This document shows positions 1 through 7,109 of a DNA stretch of 64,000 nucleotides, in pieces. Location of the stretch: NCBI RefSeq assembly GCF_042434095.1, contig NZ_JBHLUE010000017.1, positions 324,195 to 388,194 on the forward strand, written 5' to 3'. The DNA is from KBS50 sp042434095. Its GTDB lineage: Bacteria > Actinomycetota > Actinomycetes > Mycobacteriales > Micromonosporaceae. Within the stretch, counting starts at the first letter, position 1, and every line of letters begins with the position of its first letter. Under the pieces are notes generated by a model that was given only the letters and a program-made list of their open reading frames with translations, was not told where the DNA came from and made no database searches. The position numbers and the translations under genes were made by a program.

Positions 1-851
1 TGGACAAGGACGGGGTGGCCCTGCCGGCCTGGCCGGCGCTCGGGTTCGGCTTCGTCGAGGTCGGCACGGTCACCGCGCAGCCGCAGCCGGGCAACCCCCG
101 ACCGCGGCTGTTCCGGCTGCCGGACAGCGGCGCGGTGGTCAACCGGATGGGGTTCAACAACTCCGGTGCGGCCGCGCTGGCCGGCCGGCTGGCCGCGCTG
201 GGCCGGCCGCTCGGCGTACCGCTGGGCATCTCGCTCGGGAAGTCCAAGGTGACGCCGCTGGACGGCGCCGTGGCCGACTACCTGGCGTCCTACCGCGCGC
301 TGCGCGAGCACGGCGACTACTTCGCGGTGAACGTCAGCTCGCCCAACACCCCGGGACTGCGCGCGTTGCAGGACCGGGACCACCTGTCCGCGCTGCTTGG
401 CGCGCTGGTGGGGGAGAAGCCGATCCTCGTGAAGATCGCGCCGGACCTCACCGAGCCGGCCATCGCCGAGCTGCTCGCGGTCTGCCTGGAGGGCGGCGCG
501 GCCGGGGTGATCGCCACCAACACCACGGTCGGGCGGGCCGGGGTGGCACCGGCCGACCGCGCGGCCGCGGCCGAGACCGGCGGGCTCTCCGGGCGGCCGC
601 TGGCCGACCGGGCCCGCGAGGTGGTCTCGTTCGTGCACCGCGAGACCGGCGGGGCGCTGCCGGTGATCGGGGTGGGCGGGCTGCTGAGCCCGGACGACGC
701 GACGCGGATGTTCGACGCCGGGGCAAGCCTGGTGCAGCTCTACACCGGCTTCATCTACCGCGGGCCGGCGCTGGTCCGGGCGATCGCCCGGGCGGCGGCC
801 CGCGGTGGCGGGCCGGCGCCGGCCGCCGGCGGTGCGGCGGCACCGACCTGA
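1..851 (+). CDS. pyrD: Dihydroorotate dehydrogenase (quinone), class 2, 5' truncated by window edge
   Basis: Oxidises dihydroorotate to orotate in de novo UMP synthesis, passing electrons through FMN to the quinone pool at the membrane. The frame is open to the left edge and reads DKDGVALPA before the family block GFGFVEVGTVT, so the start lies upstream and only the C-terminal ~282 residues are present. Visible FMN-barrel motifs are NRMGFNN, the catalytic-serine segment NVSSPNTPGLR, VKIAPDLTE, IATNTTV, GLSGRPL and the phosphate-binding GVGGL and LYTGFIYRGP. The use of Ser as base is the class 2 pattern. The C-terminus ends in a Gly/Ala-rich tail. pyrF, the next pathway step, lies 1.45 kb downstream, separated by bioA. 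Confidence 0.95.
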   Translation, partial: DKDGVALPAWPALGFGFVEVGTVTAQPQPGNPRPRLFRLPDSGAVVNRMGFNNSGAAALAGRLAALGRPLGVPLGISLGKSKVTPLDGAVADYLASYRALREHGDYFAVNVSSPNTPGLRALQDRDHLSALLGALVGEKPILVKIAPDLTEPAIAELLAVCLEGGAAGVIATNTTVGRAGVAPADRAAAAETGGLSGRPLADRAREVVSFVHRETGGALPVIGVGGLLSPDDATRMFDAGASLVQLYTGFIYRGPALVRAIARAAARGGGPAPAAGGAAAPT

Positions 852-885
852 CCCGCCGGCGCCCGGCCGGGCCGGCCGCCGGCCC

Positions 886-926
886 GGGCCGCTGGCCCTG
901 GGCCGCTGGCCCTGGGCCGCCGGCCT
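886..926. repeat. 14-bp tandem repeat, about 2.9 copies
   Basis: Directly after pyrD the unit GGGCCGCTGGCCCT occurs at 886-899 and 900-913, with a diverged partial third copy at 914-926. Each unit is itself G/C-palindromic, so transcripts could fold into stacked hairpins. It may help to end pyrD transcription, but there is no T-tract. Confidence 0.6.
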
Positions 927-938
927 GGGCCGGAGGCG

Positions 939-992
939 TTAACAAGGGGCCCTTCCTATACGAAAAACGATAGGAAGGGGCCCTTCCTTACC
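939..992. repeat. Dispersed hairpin element A, copy 1 (bidirectional terminator-like)
   Basis: Two arms of about 16 bp, AAGGGGCCCTTCCTAT and ATAGGAAGGGGCCCTT, are inverted around an A-rich loop (ACGAAAAACG). The same architecture recurs at 39408-39462 and 49636-49692, each time at a gene end. Here it sits between pyrD and the bioA ribosome binding site. A stable stem beside an A/T-rich loop could act as a terminator in either direction, but spread at three gene ends also fits a small non-autonomous repeat. Confidence 0.75.
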
Positions 993-1008
993 TGTGAGGA
1001 GGAGACCG

Positions 1009-2283
1009 GTGACGCCGGAGGAGATGCTGGCCACCGACCGGGCGCACGTCTGGCACCCGTACGCCCCGATGCCGTCCGGCACCCCGCCGTACCCGGTGGT
1101 GGCCGCCGAGGGCGTACGGCTGCGCCTGGCCGACGGGCGGGACCTCGTGGACGGCATGTCCTCCTGGTGGGCCGCCATCCACGGCTACCGGCACCCCGCG
1201 CTGGACCGGGCCGTGACCGAGCAGCTCGGCCGGATGAGCCACGTGATGTTCGGCGGCCTGACCCACGAGCCGGCCGTTCGGCTGGCCCGCAGCCTGGTCG
1301 AGCTGACGCCGCCGGGGCTGGAGCACGTCTTCCTCTGCGACTCGGGCTCGGTGAGCGTCGAGGTGGCGATCAAGATGAGCCTGCAGTACCAGCGCGGCCG
1401 CGGCCGGCCGGAGCGACGCCGGCTGGCCACCTGGCGGGGCGGCTACCACGGCGACACGTTCCATCCGATGAGCGTCTGCGATCCGGAGGGCGGCATGCAC
1501 CACCTGTGGGGCGACGTGCTGCCCCGGCAGGTCTTCGTGGCCGAGCCGCCGGCCGGTTTCGACGCCCCGGTGGATCCCGGCTACGAGGCGGCGCTGGTCG
1601 AGGCCGTCGAGCGGCACGCCGGCGAGCTGGCCGCGGTGATCGTCGAGCCGGTCGTGCAGGGCGCGGGCGGGATGCGCTTCCACCATCCCCACTACTTAAA
1701 GGTGTTGCGCGAGATCACCAGCCGGCACGGGGTGCTACTCATTTTCGACGAGATCGCCACGGGTTTCGGTCGGACCGGCCGCTGGTTCGCGGCCGAGCAC
1801 GCCGGGGTGACCCCGGACGTGATGTGCGTGGGCAAGGCGCTCACCGGCGGCTACCTGACGCTCGCCGCCGCGCTCTGCACCCCCGAGGTGGCCGAGGGCA
1901 TCTCGGCCACCGGGGTGCTGGCGCACGGGCCCACGTTCATGGCCAACCCGCTCGCCTGCGCGGCCGCCAACGCCTCGATCGAGCTGCTGCGGGCGGGCCG
2001 CTGGGCCGAGGACGTACGGCGGATTTCGGCGGGGCTGCGCGCGGGCCTGGGGCCGCTGGCCGGCGCGCCCGGCGTACGGGATGTCCGGGTGCTCGGGGCG
2101 ATCGGCGTGGTGCAGCTGGGCCACGAGGTGAACCTGCCGGCCGCCACTGCCGCGGCCGTCGACCGGGGCGTGTGGCTGCGGCCGTTCCGGGATCTCATCT
2201 ACACGATGCCGCCGTACGTCACCGGTGACGAGGACCTGGCCCGGATCACCAGCGGCATCGCGGCCGCGGTGGCCGCGGGCTGA
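1009..2283 (+). CDS. bioA: Adenosylmethionine-8-amino-7-oxononanoate aminotransferase
   Basis: PLP enzyme of biotin synthesis that transfers the amino group of S-adenosylmethionine to 7-keto-8-aminopelargonate. It is 424 residues, a normal length. Motifs: HVWHPYAPM near the N-terminus, DGMSSWWAA, GGYHGDT, the DEIATGFGRTG loop and the PLP lysine in VGKALTGG (about K276). The GTG at 1009 is chosen because AGGAGGAG precedes it by a few bases; an in-frame GTG at 994 overlaps that Shine-Dalgarno. Codon 230 (1696-1698) is TTA, the leucine codon read only by the bldA tRNA and very rare in these genomes; local codons TTG, CTA and ATT are also atypical. The gene splits the usual pyrD-pyrF neighbourhood and follows repeat element A. 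No other biotin genes lie in the window. Confidence 0.95.
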   Translation: MTPEEMLATDRAHVWHPYAPMPSGTPPYPVVAAEGVRLRLADGRDLVDGMSSWWAAIHGYRHPALDRAVTEQLGRMSHVMFGGLTHEPAVRLARSLVELTPPGLEHVFLCDSGSVSVEVAIKMSLQYQRGRGRPERRRLATWRGGYHGDTFHPMSVCDPEGGMHHLWGDVLPRQVFVAEPPAGFDAPVDPGYEAALVEAVERHAGELAAVIVEPVVQGAGGMRFHHPHYLKVLREITSRHGVLLIFDEIATGFGRTGRWFAAEHAGVTPDVMCVGKALTGGYLTLAAALCTPEVAEGISATGVLAHGPTFMANPLACAAANASIELLRAGRWAEDVRRISAGLRAGLGPLAGAPGVRDVRVLGAIGVVQLGHEVNLPAATAAAVDRGVWLRPFRDLIYTMPPYVTGDEDLARITSGIAAAVAAG

Positions 2284-2301
2284 CGAGAGGAGAGGACGGG
2301 C

Positions 2302-3144
2302 ATGGAGACCTTCGGAGCCCGGTTGGTCGCGGCGATGGCCCGGCGGGGGCCGCTCTGCGTGGGGATCGATCCGCACCCGGCGCTGCTGGACCGGTGGGGG
2401 TTGCCGGACAGCGCGGAGGGGTTGGCGCGGTTCTGTGACGCCACGGTCACCGCGCTGGCCGGGCGGGTCGCGGTGGTAAAGCCGCAATCCGCCTTCTTCG
2501 AGCGTTTCGGGTCGCGCGGCGTGGCGATTCTTGAGTCAACTATCCGACAGTTTAAATCCTCCGAAACGCTTGTGCTTTTGGACGTGAAGCGCGGCGACAT
2601 CGGCTCGACCGTCGCCGCGTACGCCTCGGCGTACCTTGATCCATCCAGCCCGTTGTATGTCGACGCGATCACCGCGAGTCCGTTCCTCGGAGTCGGCGCG
2701 CTGGCGCCGATGTTCGCCACGGCGGCCGCACACGGCGGCGGCGTCTTCGTGCTGGCGCTCACCTCCAACCCGGAGGGGCGGGCCGTCCAGCACGCCCGGG
2801 GCGCCGACGGGCGCACCGTGGCGCAGGCCGTCATCGACGAGATCTCCCTGCTCAATGGGGGTGCCGAGCCGCTCGGCAGCCTGGGCCTGGTGGTCGGCGC
2901 GACGGTCGGGCGGACCGGCCACGACCTGTCCCGGGTCAACGGTCCGCTGCTCGCCCCCGGGCTCGGCGCGCAGGGCGGCCGGGCCGCGGATCTGGCCACG
3001 GTCTTCGGCGACCGGCTGTCGGCGGTGCTGCCGTCGTACTCCCGGGAGGTCCTGTCGGCGGGACCGGAACCGGTCGCGCTGCGCGCCGCGGCCGAGCGGG
3101 CGCTGGCGGAGTGCCGCGCCGCGCTGGGCGGTGCTACTGAGTGA
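2302..3144 (+). CDS. pyrF: Orotidine 5'-phosphate decarboxylase, long actinobacterial (type 2) form
   Basis: Catalyses the last step of UMP synthesis, decarboxylation of OMP. At 280 residues it belongs to the long group found in actinobacteria and myxobacteria. Motifs: CVGIDPHP near the N-terminus, VKPQSAFFE, and the catalytic Lys/Asp segment LLDVKRGDIGST (K96). ATG 2302 has GAGAGGAG upstream and lies 18 bp after bioA, suggesting co-transcription. A patch of about 60 bp (2524-2581) uses low-GC codons (ATT, CTT, TCA, ACT, TTT, AAA), quite unlike the rest of the gene, immediately before the active-site segment. Confidence 0.96.
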   Translation: METFGARLVAAMARRGPLCVGIDPHPALLDRWGLPDSAEGLARFCDATVTALAGRVAVVKPQSAFFERFGSRGVAILESTIRQFKSSETLVLLDVKRGDIGSTVAAYASAYLDPSSPLYVDAITASPFLGVGALAPMFATAAAHGGGVFVLALTSNPEGRAVQHARGADGRTVAQAVIDEISLLNGGAEPLGSLGLVVGATVGRTGHDLSRVNGPLLAPGLGAQGGRAADLATVFGDRLSAVLPSYSREVLSAGPEPVALRAAAERALAECRAALGGATE

Positions 3145-3182
3145 CCGGTCGGTCACAAAATCATGATCTCCGCGCGCCCACG

Positions 3183-3211
3183 TTGCCGAAACCGTCGCTG
3201 ACCGCTAGTTT
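3183..3211 (+). promoter_or_regulatory. Promoter for mihF
   Basis: TTGCCG (3183-3188) and TAGTTT (3206-3211) are separated by exactly 17 bp, a good housekeeping-sigma match. It lies in the 170-bp gap after pyrF and predicts a leader of about 100 nt for mihF. The leader contains two GGTTCACA-like segments of unknown meaning. Confidence 0.55.
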
Positions 3212-3314
3212 TCCCCGCGCTGGGAACCACATACCCCTTTGGTTCACAGCCACACCATGTTTCACAGATGCGGCGACTCGACTGGCCGCCGCAATAGGGA
3301 CCTGAGGAGAACTG

Positions 3315-3632
3315 GTGCCGCTCCCGTCATTGAGCCCCGAACAGCGCGCCGCAGCGCTGGAAAAGGCCGCGGAGATCCGCAAGGCCCGCGCTGAGCTGAA
3401 GGAGCAGCTCAAGCAGGGCAAGACCACCCTCGCCGCCGTCCTCGACCGGGCGGAGTCGGACGACGTCGTCGGCAAGCTGAAGGTTTCGGCCGTTCTGCAG
3501 GCCATGCCGGGCATCGGCAAGATCCGGGCCACCCAGATCATGGAGAAGCTCAAGATCGCCGACAGCCGGCGCCTTCGGGGCCTCGGCGAGCAGCAGCGCA
3601 AGGCACTGCTTGGGGAGTTCTCCGCGAACTAG
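3315..3632 (+). CDS. mihF: Integration host factor, actinobacterial type
   Basis: Small nucleoid-associated protein that binds and compacts DNA. The actinobacterial family (mIHF/sIHF) is unrelated to proteobacterial IHF. It is 105 residues: an N-terminal Lys/Arg/Glu-rich helix (residues about 10-40) followed by the helix-two-turn-helix core containing LQAMPGIGKIRATQIM, the DNA-contacting segment conserved in the family. The GTG start at 3315 follows GAGGAG at good spacing. Position between pyrF and gmk is the conserved actinobacterial arrangement. Its promoter at 3183-3211 makes it independent of the pyr genes. Confidence 0.97.
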   Translation: MPLPSLSPEQRAAALEKAAEIRKARAELKEQLKQGKTTLAAVLDRAESDDVVGKLKVSAVLQAMPGIGKIRATQIMEKLKIADSRRLRGLGEQQRKALLGEFSAN

Positions 3633-3658
3633 TTCGGGGGACCGTGTAGAAACAAGCA

Positions 3659-4267
3659 GTGAGCATGGATGACGACGCGCGCCCGGCAGCTCGTCTCACG
3701 GTCCTTTCCGGCCCCTCCGGGGTCGGAAAGGACAGCGTGATCGAGCTGATCCGGGCGCGCTCGCCCTGGGTCTGGCTGTCGGTCTCGGTAACGACCCGCA
3801 AGATGCGGGACTACGAGGTCGACGGCGTCCACTACTACTTCGCCGACCGGGCCGAGTTCGAGCGGATGATCGCGGCCGGGCAGCTGCTCGAGTGGGCCGA
3901 GTTCGCCGGGAACCTCTACGGCACCCCGCGCGGCCCGGTCGAGGCGCACCTGCGGCGCGGGCAGCCGGTGCTGCTCAAGATCGACCTCCAGGGCGCCCGG
4001 CAGGTCCGGGCGGCCATGCCGGAGGCGCAGCTGGTGTTCCTCGCCCCGCCCAGCGTCGAGGAGCTCAAGCGGCGGCTGATCGGTCGCGGGACGGACGACG
4101 AGGAGACGATTCGCCGGCGGCTGGCGCACGCCGACGAGGAACTTGCGGCCGAGCCCGAATTCGACGTGACCGTCGTCAACGACTTCGTCGAGCGCGCCGC
4201 CGACGAACTGGTAGGCTTGCTCGGTTCTTCCTTTCTGACCCCCGCCCAGCCGCGTTCCGGCGGCTGA
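3659..4267 (+). CDS. gmk: Guanylate kinase
   Basis: Phosphorylates GMP (and dGMP) to the diphosphate with ATP, recycling guanine nucleotides. It is 202 residues. P-loop GPSGVGK at residues 18-24, then the GMP-binding block VSVTTRKMRDYEVDGVHYYF, and LLKIDLQGARQV. The start is GTG 3659; ATG 3665 in the same frame would only remove two residues. No strong Shine-Dalgarno is visible (GGGGGACC lies upstream). It begins 26 bp after mihF and is followed by rpoZ after 65 bp, the standard gmk-rpoZ pair. Confidence 0.97.
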   Translation: MSMDDDARPAARLTVLSGPSGVGKDSVIELIRARSPWVWLSVSVTTRKMRDYEVDGVHYYFADRAEFERMIAAGQLLEWAEFAGNLYGTPRGPVEAHLRRGQPVLLKIDLQGARQVRAAMPEAQLVFLAPPSVEELKRRLIGRGTDDEETIRRRLAHADEELAAEPEFDVTVVNDFVERAADELVGLLGSSFLTPAQPRSGG

Positions 4268-4332
4268 CGTACGGCGGGTTGAGACGGCACCGCGTCCGCC
4301 GCGCGGTCGACAAGACACAGAGGTTGTTTTTC

Positions 4333-4596
4333 GTGGGATCCATTGCCAACCCCGAAGGCATCACCAACCCGCCGATCGATGAGCTGCTCGAGAAGACCTC
4401 CTCGAAGTACTCCCTGGTGATCTTCGCGGCCAAGCGCGCCCGCCAGGTCAACGCGTACTACAGCCAGCTCGGGGAGGGCCTGCTGGAATACGTCGGCCCG
4501 CTGGTCGAGACCACCCCGCAGGAGAAGCCGCTCTCCATCGCGATGCGCGAGATCAACTCCGGTCTGCTCACCGCCGAGCCGATCGACCAGCCGTAA
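4333..4596 (+). CDS. rpoZ: DNA-directed RNA polymerase omega subunit
   Basis: Omega promotes assembly and stability of RNA polymerase by clamping the beta-prime C-terminus. The 87-residue product starts at GTG 4333 (VGSIANPEGITNPPIDELL). The omega core SKYSLVIFAAKRARQVNAYY is followed by an actinobacterial tail ending AEPIDQP. A -10-like TAGGCT at 4212-4217 inside the end of gmk may give it its own promoter. The open frame extends far upstream into gmk, but only this last part is conserved. coaBC starts 5 bp downstream. Confidence 0.95.
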   Translation: MGSIANPEGITNPPIDELLEKTSSKYSLVIFAAKRARQVNAYYSQLGEGLLEYVGPLVETTPQEKPLSIAMREINSGLLTAEPIDQP

Positions 4597-4601
4597 CGTC
4601 G

Positions 4602-5804
4602 ATGCCCGGCCGCGTCGTCCTCGGCGTCGGCGGTGGCATCGCCGCCTACAAGGCATGTGAACTGCTCCGGCTCCTCACCGAGTCGGGCCATTCCGTGCGG
4701 GTGGTGCCCACCGCCGCGGCGCTGACCTTCGTCGGCGCGCCCACCTGGGCGGCGCTCTCCGGCCAGCCGGTCGCCCCCGACGTCTGGTCCGACGTGCACG
4801 AGGTGCCGCACGTCCGGCTCGGCAAGGAGGCCGACCTGGTGGTGGTGGCCCCGGCCACCGCCGACCTGCTGGCCCGGGCCGCGCACGGGCTCGCCGACGA
4901 CCTGCTCACCAACACCCTGCTCACCGCGCGCTGCCCGATCGTGCTGGCCCCGGCCATGCACACCGAGATGTGGGAGCACCCGGCCACCGTCGAGAACGTG
5001 GCGACGCTGCGCCGCCGGGGCGTGCTGGTGATCGAGCCGGCGAGCGGCCGGCTCACCGGCGCGGACACCGGCAAGGGCCGGCTGCCCGATCCCGCCGAGA
5101 TCTTCGCGGTGGCGCGCCGGGCGCTGGCCCGCGGCACGGTCGCGGCCGACCTGGCCGGCCGGCACGTGGTGGTCACGGCCGGCGGCACGCGGGAGCCGCT
5201 GGACCCGGTCCGCTTCCTGGGCAACCGGTCGTCCGGCAAGCAGGGGTACGCCTTCGCCCGCGCCGCGGTGGCCCGGGGCGCACGGGTGACGTTGATCTCA
5301 GCGAACGTGGCGCTCGCCGACCCGGCCGGCGCCGACCTGGTGCGGGTGGGCAGCACCGAGGAGCTGCGCAAGGCGACCCTCGAGGCGGCCGCCGACGCCG
5401 ATGCGGTGGTGATGGCCGCCGCCCCGGCCGACTTCCGTCCGGCCACGTACGCCGGCGAGAAGATCAAGAAGTCGGACGACGGATCGGCGCCGACGATTGC
5501 GCTGGTCACCAATCCGGACATCGCGGCCGAACTCGGCGCGCGCCGCCGCCCCGGCCAGGTGCTGGTGGTGTTCGCCGCCGAGACGAGCAACGCCGAGGTC
5601 AACGCGCGGGCCAAGCTGACCCGCAAGCGGGCGGACCTCATCGTGGTGAACGTGGTGGGCGCCGACCGGGTGTTCGGGGCCGACACCAACGCGGCCACCG
5701 TGCTGGGCGCCGACGGCTCCCGGGTCGAGCTGCCCGAACAGGCCAAGGAGGACCTCGCCGACCGGGTGTGGGACCTGGTGGCGGCTCGATTGTCCAACAC
5801 CTGA
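4602..5804 (+). CDS. coaBC: Bifunctional phosphopantothenoylcysteine decarboxylase / phosphopantothenate-cysteine ligase
   Basis: Makes 4'-phosphopantetheine in coenzyme A synthesis: the C-terminal CoaB half ligates cysteine to phosphopantothenate and the N-terminal CoaC flavoprotein half decarboxylates the product. It is 400 residues. The CoaC half has GVGGGIAAYKACELLRLL, the active-site histidine in VHEVPHVRLG, and PAMHTEMWEHPA (PxMNxxMW-type motif). The CoaB half begins near residue 185 with VVTAGGTREPLDPVRFLGNRSSGK. ATG 4602 directly follows the rpoZ stop, so the two are probably translationally coupled. Confidence 0.96.
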   Translation: MPGRVVLGVGGGIAAYKACELLRLLTESGHSVRVVPTAAALTFVGAPTWAALSGQPVAPDVWSDVHEVPHVRLGKEADLVVVAPATADLLARAAHGLADDLLTNTLLTARCPIVLAPAMHTEMWEHPATVENVATLRRRGVLVIEPASGRLTGADTGKGRLPDPAEIFAVARRALARGTVAADLAGRHVVVTAGGTREPLDPVRFLGNRSSGKQGYAFARAAVARGARVTLISANVALADPAGADLVRVGSTEELRKATLEAAADADAVVMAAAPADFRPATYAGEKIKKSDDGSAPTIALVTNPDIAAELGARRRPGQVLVVFAAETSNAEVNARAKLTRKRADLIVVNVVGADRVFGADTNAATVLGADGSRVELPEQAKEDLADRVWDLVAARLSNT

Positions 5805-5876
5805 CCCTCGAGCCGAACTTCCGACCGCTCTCCAGTCAGGCACGGTAGCCTGCGGCGAGAAGTCAGCGGCGGTGTC

Positions 5877-5882
5877 TAGACT
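5877..5882 (+). promoter_or_regulatory. -10-like element TAGACT before metK
   Basis: TAGACT lies 34 bp upstream of the metK start; a second candidate, TAGCCT, is at 5846-5851. No convincing -35 was found for either. No SAM riboswitch fold was recognised in the 111-bp gap after coaBC. Confidence 0.35.
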
Positions 5883-5915
5883 GCCGCGCAACACCTGTCG
5901 ACACTGAGGAGCACC

Positions 5916-7109
5916 GTGGCACGTCGCCTGTTTACCTCCGAGTCGGTCACCGAAGGCCACCCGGACAAGATTGCCGACCAGATCAGCGACGGCATTCTCG
6001 ACGCGTTGCTCACCCAGGATCCGCGCAGCCGGGTCGCGGTGGAAACCCTGATCACCACCGGCCAGGTGCACGTCGCGGGCGAGGTGACCACCAAGGCGTA
6101 CGCCGACATCCCGACGATCGTCCGGGAGACGATCCTCAACATCGGGTACGACTCGTCGAAGAAGGGGTTCGACGGCGCGTCCTGCGGCGTCAGCGTCTCA
6201 ATCGGCGCGCAGTCGCCCGACATCGCGCAGGGCGTGGACAACGCGTTCGAGCTGCGGACCGGCTCGTCGGAGAGCGCGCTCGACGCGCAGGGCGCCGGCG
6301 ACCAGGGCATGATGTTCGGTTTCGCCTGCTCGGAGACGCCCGAGCTGATGCCGCTGCCGATCGCCCTGGCCCACCGCCTGGCCCGGCGGCTGTCGGCCGC
6401 CCGCAAGGACGGCACGATCCCCTACCTGCGTCCGGACGGCAAGACCCAGGTCACCATCGAGTACGAGGGCCTGCGTCCGGTCCGGCTCAACACCGTCGTG
6501 GTCTCCAGCCAGCACGCCGCGGACATCTCGCTCGAGTCGCTGCTCACCCCGGACGTCCGGGAGCACGTGATCGGCCCCGAGTTGGAGGGGCTCGGGCTGG
6601 ACACCGGCGACTACCGGCTGCTGGTCAACCCGACCGGGCGGTTCGAGATCGGCGGCCCGATGGGCGACGCCGGCCTCACCGGACGCAAGATCATCGTTGA
6701 CACGTACGGCGGGTACGCCCGGCACGGCGGTGGCGCGTTCTCCGGCAAGGACCCGTCCAAGGTCGACCGTTCGGCGGCGTACGCGATGCGCTGGGTGGCC
6801 AAGAACGTGGTGGCCGCCGGCCTGGCCGAGCGGTGCGAGGCGCAGGTCGCGTACGCGATCGGCAAGGCGCACCCGGTCAGCCTCTTCGTCGAGACGTTCG
6901 GCACCGAGAACGTGCCGGTCGACCGGATCGAGCGGGCCATCGGCGAGGTGTTCGACCTGCGCCCGGCCGCCATCATCCGGGACCTCAACCTGATGCGCCC
7001 GATCTACCAGCAGACGGCCGCGTACGGCCACTTCGGGCGCGAGCTGCCCGACCTGACCTGGGAGGGGACCGACCGCGCCGCCGACCTGAAGTCGGCTGCG
7101 GGCGCCTGA
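5916..7109 (+). CDS. metK: S-adenosylmethionine synthetase
   Basis: Forms S-adenosylmethionine from ATP and methionine, the universal methyl donor and here also the amino donor for BioA. It is 397 residues. Signature motifs: TSESVTEGHPDK at the N-terminus, GAGDQGMMFGFA, GGPMGDAGLTGRKIIVDTYGG and the P-loop-like GGGAFSGKDPSKVDRS. GTG 5916 is preceded by GAGGAG. The stop overlaps the proposed priA start region, matching the conserved metK-priA pair. Confidence 0.98.
   Translation: MARRLFTSESVTEGHPDKIADQISDGILDALLTQDPRSRVAVETLITTGQVHVAGEVTTKAYADIPTIVRETILNIGYDSSKKGFDGASCGVSVSIGAQSPDIAQGVDNAFELRTGSSESALDAQGAGDQGMMFGFACSETPELMPLPIALAHRLARRLSAARKDGTIPYLRPDGKTQVTIEYEGLRPVRLNTVVVSSQHAADISLESLLTPDVREHVIGPELEGLGLDTGDYRLLVNPTGRFEIGGPMGDAGLTGRKIIVDTYGGYARHGGGAFSGKDPSKVDRSAAYAMRWVAKNVVAAGLAERCEAQVAYAIGKAHPVSLFVETFGTENVPVDRIERAIGEVFDLRPAAIIRDLNLMRPIYQQTAAYGHFGRELPDLTWEGTDRAADLKSAAGA

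Noticed and set aside
5805..5915. Possible SAM riboswitch before metK
   Set aside because: The gap is only 111 bp and shows none of the SAM-I, SAM-II or SAM-IV conserved blocks I know; only -10-like hexamers were seen.
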